From NCBI RefSeq assembly GCF_000024065.1, contig NC_013174.1:1116001-1180000 (forward strand): a DNA stretch of 64,000 bases, given 5' to 3'. The notes beneath the pieces are model-generated. The model was not told the origin of the DNA. It worked only from the letters and a program-made list of their open reading frames with translations, and did no database searches. Positions 26,181-36,131 of the stretch are shown here, piece after piece. The DNA comes from Jonesia denitrificans DSM 20603. GTDB lineage: Bacteria; Actinomycetota; Actinomycetes; Actinomycetales; Cellulomonadaceae. Position 1 is the first letter of the stretch; each line of letters begins with the position of its first letter. A program made the translations under genes and the position numbers.

Positions 26181-27259
26181 AAGTTGTCCTCGTTTCAGGT
26201 GCTGTTGCACTCCTTGTGTCGCTCCTAGGCACCCCCATGTTTATCCGTTTACTCGTTCGTCGCAATTACGGCCAGTTCATTCGGCAAGACGGTCCAACAG
26301 CGCACTTCACGAAGCGCGGCACACCCACAATGGGTGGGGTAGTCATCATTGCCGCGACAGTACTTGGATGGTTGGCAACCATCCCCGTCACTGGACGAAT
26401 TCCCACCGCATCTGAGTTCCTCCTCATTTTCCTCATGGTGGGTATGGGATTAGTCGGTTTTCTCGACGATTTCATTAAGATCTCCAGACAACGAAGCCTG
26501 GGATTGTCTCCGATGGGCAAGATCATCGGGCAAGGCGTTGTGGGCATCGTGTTTTCTGTCCTGGTATTGCAGTTTGAAAACTCGCGAGGGGTCACCCCGG
26601 CGTCGACTGCAATTTCTTTCACTCGTGACACGAATTTTGACCTCGCCTTCGCAGGGGCTGGGATTGGAATAGCGCTGTTCGTGGTGTGGGCAAACTTCCT
26701 GATCACTGCCTGGACAAATGCTGTTAACCTGACCGATGGTCTTGACGGCCTCGCCACAGGAGTGTCACTGTTTGTTTTCGGCGCTTACCTCTTTGTCTCC
26801 ATCTGGCAGTACAACCAGAACTGTGCCTGGCGACCAATTGCTGAAAGCGCCTGCTACGAAACCAGAGACCCCCTTGGTCTTGCCATCATCGCAGCCGCAA
26901 TCGTTGGTGCGTGCTTTGGGTTCTTGTGGTGGAATGGTTCGCCGGCACAGATTTTTATGGGGGACACTGGGTCTCTCGCGCTGGGTGGAGCGCTTGCTGG
27001 TATCTCCATTTTGACCCGGACAGAAATACTTGCCGCGATCATCGGTGGCTTGTTTGTCCTCATTGTTGTTTCAGATGTCATCCAAATTGGGTTTTTCAAG
27101 ATGACAGGAAAACGAGTCTTTAAGATGGCCCCCCTGCACCACCACTTTGAACTGTCAGGTTGGGGGGAAGTGACAATCGTCATCCGGTTCTGGATCATCG
27201 CTGGTCTTTTCGTTGCAGCAGGGCTCGGCCTGTTCTACGGTGAGTGGATCGTCAGTTGA
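26177..27259 (+). CDS. mraY: Phospho-MurNAc-pentapeptide transferase MraY
   Basis: MraY makes lipid I by moving phospho-MurNAc-pentapeptide to undecaprenyl phosphate. The 360-residue polytopic protein (about ten helices) has the conserved GTPTMGGVVI, LVGFLDDFIK (catalytic Asp pair), ANFLITAWTNAVNLTDGLDG, FMGDTGSLALGG and the HHHFEL motif. GTG start inside the murF stop codon; the 3' end overlaps murD by 16 bp if murD starts at its first GTG. Confidence 0.97.
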   Translation: MKVVLVSGAVALLVSLLGTPMFIRLLVRRNYGQFIRQDGPTAHFTKRGTPTMGGVVIIAATVLGWLATIPVTGRIPTASEFLLIFLMVGMGLVGFLDDFIKISRQRSLGLSPMGKIIGQGVVGIVFSVLVLQFENSRGVTPASTAISFTRDTNFDLAFAGAGIGIALFVVWANFLITAWTNAVNLTDGLDGLATGVSLFVFGAYLFVSIWQYNQNCAWRPIAESACYETRDPLGLAIIAAAIVGACFGFLWWNGSPAQIFMGDTGSLALGGALAGISILTRTEILAAIIGGLFVLIVVSDVIQIGFFKMTGKRVFKMAPLHHHFELSGWGEVTIVIRFWIIAGLFVAAGLGLFYGEWIVS

Positions 27260-28752
27260 ACCGTCATAGTGAACTCGCGAAATCTCTTGCTGATAGTCAC
27301 GTGCTTGTTGCTGGGCTGGGAGTGTCAGGTCAGGCTGTTGTTGACGTGCTCACTGAGCTACCCAATGGCCGACACCCAGCCTCCGTCAGTTCACTTGACG
27401 CCCAGGCAGAGGGCGCTCACTATTCATCCTCTTCGCAGGTGCCGTGGGACAGCATTGACCTTGTCATTGCGTCTCCCGGCTGGCCACCACACCACGAGGC
27501 GCTGACTGCCGCCGCTGACCACGCAGTGCCTGTGTGGAGTGAGATCGAGCTTGCGTGGCAACTGCGAGTGAACAACGAACACACAAACAAACCAGCACCG
27601 TGGCTCGCTGTCACTGGAACCAATGGGAAAACCACCACCGTTGAACTCTTAGCAACAATTCTTCACGCTGACGGCCTTCGTGTGGCAACGGTTGGCAATG
27701 TGGGTGCACCTGTCATCCGGCAGATCCAGAACCCCACAATCGATGTCTTTGTCCTTGAACTCTCCAGCTTCCAACTCCACTTCACCTACTCGATGGAACC
27801 GCTTGCCTCCGCGATCCTCAACATTGCTGAAGACCACGTTGATTGGCACGGATCATTTGACCAGTACGCTTCTGACAAAGCGCGGATCTTCACTCACACC
27901 CACCGCGCCTGTGTATATAGCGAAGGTGATGACCGTGTCGTTAGGTTGCTTCACGAAGCTGACGTTCACCCTGGTGCTCGAGCAATCTCAGTGAGCGCTG
28001 AAAGCCCAACTCCTAGCTCGCTGGGGATTGTGGATGGTGTTCTGTGTGATCGAGCATTTACGGAGCCACTGACCGGCCCTCAGCGATACCGCCATGCGGC
28101 GGAACTTGCCCAACTGTCAGACCTGGCGCACCTCGCTGGCCCAGATGGTGTCGTCGGTTCGCACACCATCACTAATACGCTGTTCGCTGCGGCTCTCGCC
28201 CGCGCCTATGGGGTGGCCCCTCGTGCAGTCCGGGATGGGGTCAAGAGCTTCCAACCTGGACGCCACCGCATCGAGCATGTCGCAACGGTGGCGAAGAATG
28301 ATGCCCCGCAATCTGGGGTCACATTCATTAACGATTCGAAAGCTACGAACGCTCACGCAGCCCGCGCATCGCTTCTCTCGCTCCCGTTATCGTCCACTGT
28401 GTGGATTGTTGGGGGGGTTACTAAAGGAGCGAACCTAGATTCTCTCATCGCCGAAATTGGCCCCCAACTGCGAAGTGCAGTCGTCATTGGTGTGGAGCAT
28501 CAGGAGATTGTGCGCGCATTTGCTCGACACGCCCCACACATCCCGGTCCACGTCGCCTCTGCAGACGACACTGGGGGAGTGATGCGCCATGCAGTGAACA
28601 CGGCATGGAAAGCAGCAGAACCCGGGGATGTTGTCATCCTCGCGCCCGCGTGCGCTTCGATGGATCAGTTTGATTCCTACGCGCACCGTGGAGATGAGTT
28701 CGTGCGGTGGGTCACAGAGTTGATCCCACCTGGCCAACAACGCAAGGAGTAG
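27244..28752 (+). CDS. murD: UDP-MurNAc-L-alanine:D-glutamate ligase MurD
   Basis: MurD adds D-glutamate to UDP-MurNAc-L-Ala. The 502-residue protein has HVLVAGLGVSGQA in the UDP-binding domain, P-loop AVTGTNGKTTTVEL, VLELSSFQL, NIAEDHVDWHGS, and C-terminal FINDSKATNAHAA and WIVGGVTKGAN. The start is ambiguous: the GTG at 27244 lies inside mraY, and TTG at 27256 would lie across the mraY stop. The gene is followed after 3 bp by ftsW. Confidence 0.95.
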   Translation: MDRQLNRHSELAKSLADSHVLVAGLGVSGQAVVDVLTELPNGRHPASVSSLDAQAEGAHYSSSSQVPWDSIDLVIASPGWPPHHEALTAAADHAVPVWSEIELAWQLRVNNEHTNKPAPWLAVTGTNGKTTTVELLATILHADGLRVATVGNVGAPVIRQIQNPTIDVFVLELSSFQLHFTYSMEPLASAILNIAEDHVDWHGSFDQYASDKARIFTHTHRACVYSEGDDRVVRLLHEADVHPGARAISVSAESPTPSSLGIVDGVLCDRAFTEPLTGPQRYRHAAELAQLSDLAHLAGPDGVVGSHTITNTLFAAALARAYGVAPRAVRDGVKSFQPGRHRIEHVATVAKNDAPQSGVTFINDSKATNAHAARASLLSLPLSSTVWIVGGVTKGANLDSLIAEIGPQLRSAVVIGVEHQEIVRAFARHAPHIPVHVASADDTGGVMRHAVNTAWKAAEPGDVVILAPACASMDQFDSYAHRGDEFVRWVTELIPPGQQRKE

Positions 28753-28755
28753 AAG

Positions 28756-30006
28756 GTGGGGGTACGGTCCACATCAGGAGCGGACGCAACGCGTAGCGGG
28801 CGTTGGCTAGGTGTGTGGAACTCGGCTACCACAAGCTACTACCTTCTGCTGATCTCCTCGATCTCGCTTGTGATCCTCGGGCTCATCATGGTTCTTTCCG
28901 CATCGTCAGTTGAGTCGCTCAACTCTGGCGGGTCTGCGTATGGGATCTTTCAACGCCAAGCGATGTTTGCCGTGCTCGGTGGTGTGATCATGGTGATTGC
29001 TGCTCGCGTGCCTACGACGTGGGTGAAGAAGAATGCTGCGTTGGGATTGGTCCTGGGTATTGCCATGCAATCTCTTGTCCTCACCCCATTGGGAGTATCA
29101 CGGTTGGGAAATACCAACTGGATTCAGATCCCAGGCACAACTGTCACTCTCCAGCCGTCAGAGTTTATGAAAGTCGCGTTGTGCGTGTTTCTCGGAACTG
29201 CTATTTCTCGGAAACTGATGACGTCAAAGGAGTGGATACACGTCCTCCTCCCGTCCCTGACAATGTCAGCGTTCGCTGTAGGTTTCGTCATTCTTGGCAA
29301 CGACCTGGGAACGGCGATGGTCTACATCCTCATGATCGCTGGTGCACTGCTTGTCGCCAACATCCCCATGAAATGGTTTGCCTCTGCTGGCGTGATTGCT
29401 GCGATTGTGGTCGCTATTCTTGCGTTAGTGAGTGACAACCGGATGGGTCGCATCATGGCGACATACGACTCGCAGTGTGATTCTTCGGACCTGTGTTATC
29501 AGGTGACACGAGGACTTGAAGCGCTTGGTTCCGGTGGTCTCACTGGAGTGGGCTTGGGCGCTTCTAGCGAAAAATGGGCGTATCTCCCCGAAGCGCAGAA
29601 CGACTTTATCTTTGCGATCATCGGTGAAGAACTTGGCTTCCTCGGGGCGCTCCTTGTCATTGTGCTGTTTGCGGCGTTAGGGATAGGGATGATGCGAGTG
29701 GTCATCCGCCATGAGGATCCCATGGTGAAGATCTCCACGGCAGCGATTGCTGCCTGGATTTTGGGACAGGCGATTTTTAACATCGGCGTTGTCACGCGTA
29801 TATTTCCTGTCATCGGCGTTCCCCTCCCCTTTGTGTCCGCCGGTGGTTCAGCACTCATCGCGACGATGCTGGCCATCGGACTTGTTCTTGGTTTCGCGCG
29901 TACAGAGCCAGGTGCTCACGATGCGTTTGCTCGCAAACCGTCTGTCGTACGAAAAACAGCGGCAATTGTCGCGCGATCTACCCGCTCGATTTCTCGACGG
30001 TCCTGA
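28756..30006 (+). CDS. ftsW: Septal glycan polymerase FtsW (SEDS family)
   Basis: FtsW polymerises glycan strands from lipid II at the septum, with FtsI as partner. The 416-residue protein has about ten transmembrane helices, the NTNWIQIPGTTVTLQPSEFMKVAL segment family signature (shown here in part), DLGTAMVYILM, the catalytic Asp region after PEAQNDFIFAIIGEELGFLG, and GVPLPFVSAGGSALIATM. GTG start with AGGAG eight bases upstream at the murD end. Confidence 0.95.
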   Translation: MGVRSTSGADATRSGRWLGVWNSATTSYYLLLISSISLVILGLIMVLSASSVESLNSGGSAYGIFQRQAMFAVLGGVIMVIAARVPTTWVKKNAALGLVLGIAMQSLVLTPLGVSRLGNTNWIQIPGTTVTLQPSEFMKVALCVFLGTAISRKLMTSKEWIHVLLPSLTMSAFAVGFVILGNDLGTAMVYILMIAGALLVANIPMKWFASAGVIAAIVVAILALVSDNRMGRIMATYDSQCDSSDLCYQVTRGLEALGSGGLTGVGLGASSEKWAYLPEAQNDFIFAIIGEELGFLGALLVIVLFAALGIGMMRVVIRHEDPMVKISTAAIAAWILGQAIFNIGVVTRIFPVIGVPLPFVSAGGSALIATMLAIGLVLGFARTEPGAHDAFARKPSVVRKTAAIVARSTRSISRRS

Positions 30007-30012
30007 TGGAAA

Positions 30013-31149
30013 GTGGTTGCTGTGGTTGCTTCAATTTTGTTGGCTGGCGGAGGAACCGCTGGTCACGTCAATCCGCTACTTGCGATTGCCGGTGAAGTGC
30101 GGCATCGGTACCCCGATGCGTCAGTTCGTGTCCTTGGAACAAAAGAGGGACTCGAAGCGCGCTTAGTGCCGCAAGCAGGGTTCACGCTCGACTTTGTACC
30201 CAAGGTTCCGTTGCCGCGGCGCCCGAGTTCGCAGTGGATGTCATTACCCGGCAACTTGCGACGAGCCGTACAGGCGGCCCACGACGTGATGAGTGACCAG
30301 AAACCAGACATCGTCATGGGATTTGGTGGGTACGTCTCCACTCCGGCCTACTTAGCGGCACGACAACTGGGAATCCCCGTTGTCATTCACGAGCAAAATG
30401 CGAGACCTGGACTCGCGAATAAACTAGGGGCCCGGTTTGCTGCGCAAGTCCTTGTGACCTTTGAGAGCACGCAACTGCCCGGGGCTGTTCCGGTGGGGCT
30501 TCCCTTACGCGCCGACCTTGGGGCACTTGCCGTTGCCTCACCACAAGCGTTAGCTCACACTCGACTCGAAGCTGCTGAACGTTTCGGGTTGTCGCCTCAC
30601 GTACCAACCCTCCTTGTGACCGGGGGATCGTTGGGGGCAGTGTCCCTCAACCGAGCGGTGTCAGGAGCAGCAAAAGCACTACTTGCAGCCGGTGCCCAAG
30701 TCCTCCACGTCACGGGAAAAGACAAATCGCAGGCAGTGATCGAGCAACTTGATGGAATCGATGACAAGGACCGAGGGCGTTACGTCGTCGTTGAGTACAT
30801 GGATCGAATGGACCTTGCATATGCGGCAAGTGACTTGGTGATGTGCCGTGCTGGAGCAGGAACAGTGTGTGAATTGGCGGCACTAGGAATCCCCGCTGTG
30901 TTTGTTCCACTTCCGATCGGAAACGGAGAACAACGGCTCAACGCCCAACCGCTCGTGCATGCAGGGGGCGCATTGCTGGTCGCAGACGAAGATGTGTCCT
31001 CAGATTGGGTAGAAGCATCGCTTCCTGGCCTCCTGCGTGATGCTGCACGACTCGCCCGGATGCGAGATGCGGCAAAGAGTGTGGGACACCCCGGTGCGAC
31101 AGCACACATCGTTGATCGTCTGGAATCCTTAGCAGGGTGGAGACAATGA
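30013..31149 (+). CDS. murG: UDP-GlcNAc transferase MurG
   Basis: MurG makes lipid II by adding GlcNAc to lipid I at the inner membrane face. It has 378 residues: N-terminal glycine loop LLAGGGTAGHVNPLLA, GFGGYVSTPA, IHEQNARPGLANK, the second-domain VTGGSLGAVSLN and MCRAGAGTVCELAALGIPAVFVPLP. The start may be the GTG at 30013 or the in-frame GTG at 30022; GGAAAG lies just before the first. The stop overlaps the murC ATG (ATGA). Confidence 0.96.
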   Translation: MVAVVASILLAGGGTAGHVNPLLAIAGEVRHRYPDASVRVLGTKEGLEARLVPQAGFTLDFVPKVPLPRRPSSQWMSLPGNLRRAVQAAHDVMSDQKPDIVMGFGGYVSTPAYLAARQLGIPVVIHEQNARPGLANKLGARFAAQVLVTFESTQLPGAVPVGLPLRADLGALAVASPQALAHTRLEAAERFGLSPHVPTLLVTGGSLGAVSLNRAVSGAAKALLAAGAQVLHVTGKDKSQAVIEQLDGIDDKDRGRYVVVEYMDRMDLAYAASDLVMCRAGAGTVCELAALGIPAVFVPLPIGNGEQRLNAQPLVHAGGALLVADEDVSSDWVEASLPGLLRDAARLARMRDAAKSVGHPGATAHIVDRLESLAGWRQ

Positions 31150-32624
31150 CAGATCAACACCGCCAAAACGTCGCTTCGCTGCACCTGCACTTTATCGGTG
31201 TCGGTGGCGCGGGAATGTCTGTGATCGCACATATGTGTCACGCCGCAGGTGCGCGTGTGTCAGGATCTGACATGCGCGCTAGCGCCACAGTGACCGCGCT
31301 ACAAGACGCTGGAGTTACGGTCAATATTCCCCATGACGCATCACGAGTCAGCAATGAACACACCGTCGTTGTGTCCTCAGCGATCCGAGACGACAACGTC
31401 GAACTTGTTCGTGCTCGAGAGATGGGCCTGACTGTTCTTCATCGATCACAAGCGCTGGCCATGCTCATGAATGACCACGATGGTATTGCGGTCGCAGGGG
31501 CCCACGGGAAAACCACAACCTCTGGGATGATCGCGGTTGCCGCGCAAGCGCTAGGAATGGATCCCTCATTCGCAGTAGGGTCAACAATGCGCACTCCCAA
31601 CGGTGCCATTCCAGGCGGACATCTTGGACACGGAAAGATCCTTATCGCCGAAGCAGACGAATCGGATGGGTCATTCCTCAACTATCGCCCCACCATTTCC
31701 GTTGTCACAAATATCGAACCTGATCACCTCGATCACTACGGCAGCGAAGATGCCTTTTACCGTGCTTTCGATGAATTCGCGGACCAAGTCGTGCCACACG
31801 GCTGGTTGATTGCCTGCGCCGATGACGCCGGGGCATACGCGCTGGCACATCGTCAAGAACAACACGGCCGCCAAGTCCTCACTTACGGCCGGCACCCTTC
31901 TGCTGATATTCGAGTCCTCGAGTCACACCCTCAACATCCTGGAATCAGTCAAGTCATGACTGTGACGGTTCCACGAAACCTCCCTCGTACTGGTACGCGA
32001 AATACCACGAACCCAGAAAACGCCACCACAACACTCACCATTCAACTCGCAGTACCGGGTGAGCACAACGCACTCAACGCAGCAGCTGCTCTGGCCACAG
32101 TGATGGTCTTAGGAGCGTCACCCCAAGAGGCCGCACACGCACTAAGCGCGTTCATGGGAACGGGACGCCGATTCGAGTTACGAGCCGTGGTCGGGGACGT
32201 CACCGTCGTCGACGATTACGCACACCACCCAACGGAAGTAGCCGCATTCTTGTCTGCAGCATCGAACGTTGCTGGTACTGGCCGTGTCCTGGCTTTGTTT
32301 CAACCGCATCTGTACTCACGCACACGCACGTTCGCGAACGAATTCGCTACTGCACTCCAGGGTGCTGATGTTGCCATCGTGACGGACATTTACGGTGCTC
32401 GAGAGCAACCTGCTGCTGGGGTGACCTCACAACTCATCACTGACAATCTTGCCCCCCAACAAGGCGCGTACATTGGTGACCGCATCCAAGCGGCGAAGCA
32501 CCTGGCACGAATCGCTCAACCAGGTGACCTCATCGCGACCATTGGGGCTGGAGACGTGACCGAGTTAGCCGACGTCATTGCAGATGAGTTACGGCACAAA
32601 TTCCTTAGTGGGCAATCCACATGA
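31146..32624 (+). CDS. murC: UDP-MurNAc:L-alanine ligase MurC
   Basis: MurC adds L-alanine to UDP-MurNAc. The 492-residue protein has HFIGVGGAGMSVIAHM, P-loop GAHGKTTTSGM, EADESDGSF, NIEPDHLDHY, and C-terminal VDDYAHHPTEVAAF and LFQPHLYSRT. The ATG at 31146 has the binding site GGTGGAG five bases upstream; the frame also offers a GTG at 31137. Compared with typical MurC there is a Thr/Asn/Arg-rich insertion near residues 280-295 (around GTRNTTNPENATTT). Overlaps ftsQ by ATGA. Confidence 0.96.
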   Translation: MTDQHRQNVASLHLHFIGVGGAGMSVIAHMCHAAGARVSGSDMRASATVTALQDAGVTVNIPHDASRVSNEHTVVVSSAIRDDNVELVRAREMGLTVLHRSQALAMLMNDHDGIAVAGAHGKTTTSGMIAVAAQALGMDPSFAVGSTMRTPNGAIPGGHLGHGKILIAEADESDGSFLNYRPTISVVTNIEPDHLDHYGSEDAFYRAFDEFADQVVPHGWLIACADDAGAYALAHRQEQHGRQVLTYGRHPSADIRVLESHPQHPGISQVMTVTVPRNLPRTGTRNTTNPENATTTLTIQLAVPGEHNALNAAAALATVMVLGASPQEAAHALSAFMGTGRRFELRAVVGDVTVVDDYAHHPTEVAAFLSAASNVAGTGRVLALFQPHLYSRTRTFANEFATALQGADVAIVTDIYGAREQPAAGVTSQLITDNLAPQQGAYIGDRIQAAKHLARIAQPGDLIATIGAGDVTELADVIADELRHKFLSGQST

Positions 32625-33631
32625 AGCCGCCGACTCCACCGCGCCGCCAGCAGCGTGGTACGAGTGGGCGCGTTCGTCAGCGTGCCGCGCAAGCCGACCA
32701 CACCGCGCAAGCCGACGTCGAAGGGCCTGCCTCTGCTGATGCGACCGGTAACGCTGATACGAACGGTGATCGTTCACCCAGCACGAAAAAGGTCAGTTCA
32801 CGTCCAGTGGGTGGCTCCTTCGCGTCCACACACGAGGAGGAGTTGAGCCCTGCACGGGCTACCACTCGGATCGGAACATCGCGAGTGCCCGTGCTGTCGA
32901 CGGGCATGTTGGACCGGTTGCAGGAAAAGGAAGCGGCACGTGACAGCGACCGGCGAAGAAAAATCCTGTTGACGGTGGTTTTTATTCTTGTGTTGGCAGC
33001 GTTGGGGTGGGTGATGTTCTTCTCGCCCATTTTTGCGTTGACGATGTCTGAGGTGCGAGTCAATGGGGCAAAGGCATTTGTTTCTGAAGATGATATTCGC
33101 GCTGTTATTACTCCTCACGAAGGCACCCCACTAGCACGCCTGAATATGTCGGAGTTGGGTGAAGATATCGCTCAGATCCCTAACGTTGCGGAATACGTGC
33201 ACACACGTAGGTGGCCTCGAGGACTGACTGTCAGCATTACCGAGCGAGTGCCCGTGGCTGCGATTCCTCGGGGTGATTCTTTTTCGCTTGTCGATCGAGA
33301 AGCTATTGAAGTTGATGTGGTCGAGGAACTTCCAGACACAATCCCGCTGATCAATATTCCTGGTGAGGATCTTGATGAACGAGTCTTGACAACAGCGCTG
33401 GCGATTCTTGAGATTTTGCCTGAGACCGTTCATGAGGACATTGCGAAGCTCACCGCGTCAACCCAAGACAATGTGGTGCTGACACTGCGCGACGGAGTGC
33501 GGGTGAAGTGGGGGAGTGCTCAAGATTCTGAGGTCAAAGTCAATGTGCTCGAGGTGTTGCGGCCAAAAGCACAAGAACTGGGAAAGAAGACGATTGATCT
33601 TTCTGCACCGAATCTCCCGATCATCAAGTGA
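32621..33631 (+). CDS. ftsQ: Cell division protein FtsQ/DivIB
   Basis: Bitopic division protein linking the Z-ring to septal wall synthesis. The 336-residue protein has a long disordered, charged N terminus (1-112), one transmembrane helix (about 115-136), a POTRA domain beginning with MSEVRVNGAKAFVSEDDIRAVI and VAEYVHTRRWPRGLTVSITERVPVA, and the beta domain (VRVKWGSAQDSEVKVNVLEVL). Starts within the murC stop. The cytoplasmic extension is longer than in E. coli, as in other actinobacterial FtsQ. Confidence 0.92.
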   Translation: MKPPTPPRRQQRGTSGRVRQRAAQADHTAQADVEGPASADATGNADTNGDRSPSTKKVSSRPVGGSFASTHEEELSPARATTRIGTSRVPVLSTGMLDRLQEKEAARDSDRRRKILLTVVFILVLAALGWVMFFSPIFALTMSEVRVNGAKAFVSEDDIRAVITPHEGTPLARLNMSELGEDIAQIPNVAEYVHTRRWPRGLTVSITERVPVAAIPRGDSFSLVDREAIEVDVVEELPDTIPLINIPGEDLDERVLTTALAILEILPETVHEDIAKLTASTQDNVVLTLRDGVRVKWGSAQDSEVKVNVLEVLRPKAQELGKKTIDLSAPNLPIIK

Positions 33632-33820
33632 CCGGCCCAGAGAAAACTCAGCGGGAGCGGGTGAGTCGGTGTGTTTTCTGCCGACACACGATGGATAGTG
33701 TTGCTAGTGCCGGACGGACCACATAACGTTTCGGTAGCAGATCTTGGCGAAAATCTCACTCTCATGTAGAGGTTGAGGGTTTGCCAAGACATAAGGTTGA
33801 CGGTCTACAGATCGAGAGGC

Positions 33821-35149
33821 ATGGGCGTGACAACTCCCCAGAACTACCTAGCAGTGATCAAGGTGGTCGGTATCGGTGGTGGTGGTGTAAACGCCGTCAA
33901 CCGGATGATCGAAGTTGGTCTCAAAGGCGTTGAGTTCATCGCCATTAACACTGACGCTCAGGCTTTGCTCATGTCCGATGCCGACGTCAAACTCGACGTC
34001 GGTCGTGAACTCACTCGTGGTCTGGGAGCAGGCGCAGATCCAGAAGTGGGCCGTAAAGCAGCTGAGGATCACGAAGATGAAATTGAGGATGTTCTTCGCG
34101 GCGCGGACATGGTTTTTGTCACCGCCGGTGAAGGGGGCGGAACCGGAACCGGTGGTGCCCCGGTCGTCGCGCGAATTGCTCGGTCGCTAGGAGCGTTGAC
34201 CGTCGGAGTTGTGACAAGACCATTCTCCTTCGAGGGACGTCGCCGCGCGCTCCAGGCGGACTCGGGGATTGAAGCGCTACGTCAAGAGGTTGACACCCTT
34301 ATCGTCATCCCCAACGACCGCTTGCTGTCCATGGCAGACAGGTCAGTCTCTGCCCTCGATGCATTCCACTCAGCAGACCAGGTTCTTCTTTCCGGTGTGC
34401 AAGGAATCACGGATCTCATCACCACCCCTGGACTCATTAACCTTGACTTCGCTGACGTGAAGTCGGTGATGCAAGGCGCCGGATCCGCTCTGATGGGGAT
34501 CGGTTCAGCGCGTGGTGAAGACAGAGCAGTGCAAGCAGCAGAGTTGGCGATTTCCTCGCCGCTGCTGGAAGCCTCAATTGATGGGGCACATGGTGTGCTG
34601 ATCTCCATTCAAGGTGGTTCTGACCTTGGACTTCAAGAAATCAACGAGGCTGCTCGCCTTGTGCAAGAGGCCGCGCATACCGAGGCGAACATCATCTTTG
34701 GTACTGTCATTGACGATGCGCTGGGTGATGAAGTACGTGTCACAGTCATTGCAGCTGGTTTTGATGGTGGCTCTCCTCAACCACGCAAGGAGAGCGCACA
34801 CCTAGGAAGCTCGTCAGCCGCCCCGCAGGCACCGCACCGTGAAGTTCCAACACGTCGCGAAGAGCCGCCAGCAATGACTGGAGGACTCCGCGCTTTGCAC
34901 CGTCCAGTTGTTCCCTTGGATGAACCTCAGGAACCATTGCCGTCGGCAGCTCCAACTGGTGAACGTCACTATGGGATGGCAGCATCTGAGCAGCCACAAC
35001 CTCGTTTCATCCGTTCACCACAAGGTGCTTCAGCATCGTCGCCACACGATTCAACCCCTCCTGCACTCGAGGTACCTCGAATTTTTGATGAAGAACCAGT
35101 GCGCACACGGCGTGTCGATGACCTCGACGTTCCAGATTTCCTTAAATAG
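33821..35149 (+). CDS. ftsZ: Cell division GTPase FtsZ
   Basis: FtsZ is the tubulin-like GTPase that forms the division ring. The 442-residue protein has [20 protein letters not shown], the tubulin signature [32 protein letters not shown], a roughly 120-residue variable linker rich in Pro/Ser/Gln, and the C-terminal peptide [10 protein letters not shown], which binds SepF in actinobacteria. ATG 33821 has GAGAGG just upstream; GTG two codons later would also fit. A 189-bp gap after ftsQ probably contains an ftsZ promoter, as in related genomes, but I could not fix its elements. Confidence 0.97.
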   Translation: MGVTTPQNYLAVIKVVGIGGGGVNAVNRMIEVGLKGVEFIAINTDAQALLMSDADVKLDVGRELTRGLGAGADPEVGRKAAEDHEDEIEDVLRGADMVFVTAGEGGGTGTGGAPVVARIARSLGALTVGVVTRPFSFEGRRRALQADSGIEALRQEVDTLIVIPNDRLLSMADRSVSALDAFHSADQVLLSGVQGITDLITTPGLINLDFADVKSVMQGAGSALMGIGSARGEDRAVQAAELAISSPLLEASIDGAHGVLISIQGGSDLGLQEINEAARLVQEAAHTEANIIFGTVIDDALGDEVRVTVIAAGFDGGSPQPRKESAHLGSSSAAPQAPHREVPTRREEPPAMTGGLRALHRPVVPLDEPQEPLPSAAPTGERHYGMAASEQPQPRFIRSPQGASASSPHDSTPPALEVPRIFDEEPVRTRRVDDLDVPDFLK

Positions 35150-35160
35150 GGTGGTACTGG

Positions 35161-35916
35161 GTGATTCAATTCACGCACACTGACCACGGGCATCGAGTCT
35201 TTACGACCGATGCCCGTGGCGGTTTCTCGACGGGTCACTTTGGTGGGTTCAATCTGTCAGTAACAGTCGGTGAAGCCCGTGAGGTTGTGGAGCGAAACTT
35301 TTCTCTCCTCGATGACACGGTAGGCGCACGACTCCTGCTTGCTCGTCAGGTTCACGGAAACCAGGTCCATGTTGTTCAGTGCGACGGTGTCGTTTGTGCG
35401 ACGCGACCACGGTTCCTTGGTGAAGGGGACGCGATTGTCACAGATTGCGTACATCGCGCGATCGCGGTTTATGTCGCTGATTGTGTCCCTATCGTGATTG
35501 AGACAGATTCTGCGTGGGTTGCTGTGGTGCATGCCGGACGCAGGGGTATTGAACTTGGGGTCATCCAACACGCGGCTGACCTGCTTCGAAAGATGTCAGG
35601 ACAGGTTGCTCTCTTCGCGTCTGTGGGCCCTTCTATTTGCGTCACATGCTATGAGGTGTCACCACAGGTTGCTACCCAATTCCAGGATGATACGGATGAG
35701 GTTGGAGTCGTTGTGAGACCACCTGGCTCCACACGCCCTCACCTTGATTTGCGAATGACAGTGCGCGCGCAACTTGCTTACTGCGGGATTGAACACGCAC
35801 TATTCGACGAGCGCTGTACGTATGAATCCGATACGTTGTACTCACATCGTCGCGCTACCCACGATGGCGTTGTGACCGGGCGTTATGTCATGGGTGTCGT
35901 GTCGCGAGATAGGTGA
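35161..35916 (+). CDS. pgeF: PgeF/YfiH-type peptidoglycan editing factor (laccase-domain)
   Basis: A 251-residue laccase-fold (DUF152, YfiH/LACC1) protein. The Cu/Zn-site histidines and cysteine are visible: ARQVHGNQV, VADCVPIVI, VVHAGRRGIELGV, and SVGPSICVTCYEVS; DLRMTVRAQL and CTYESDTLYSHRR follow. E. coli YfiH prevents misuse of serine in place of alanine in muropeptides; others in the family have purine nucleoside phosphorylase or adenosine deaminase activity. The ftsZ-yfiH-(yggS)-sepF order is typical; here yggS, the PLP-binding protein, is absent. GTG start 11 bp after ftsZ. Confidence 0.9.
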   Translation: MIQFTHTDHGHRVFTTDARGGFSTGHFGGFNLSVTVGEAREVVERNFSLLDDTVGARLLLARQVHGNQVHVVQCDGVVCATRPRFLGEGDAIVTDCVHRAIAVYVADCVPIVIETDSAWVAVVHAGRRGIELGVIQHAADLLRKMSGQVALFASVGPSICVTCYEVSPQVATQFQDDTDEVGVVVRPPGSTRPHLDLRMTVRAQLAYCGIEHALFDERCTYESDTLYSHRRATHDGVVTGRYVMGVVSRDR

Positions 35917-36131
35917 TTGTGGACAACTTTCCACTGGAAACGTCTCGCACCAGGGCACCACGAGTTGACGGGAAAGTTGTGGGCGAACCTCATGGCTCTT
36001 CGGGCGTGTCGCACTGATGGTGGGCAGCGGCTGGGTTAGCGTAAATCAACACTGACCGCGATGTAGTACCAGTCCCCATGGGCTAAATCGCTCAACGGGT
36101 GTATCGGTTTTTGTCAGATAGGAGTGAAGCG

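Noticed and set aside
35917-36131. Possible small gene between pgeF and sepF (where yggS is found in many relatives)
   Set aside because: 215 bp is too short for yggS, and no start with a ribosome binding site or recognisable protein is present.
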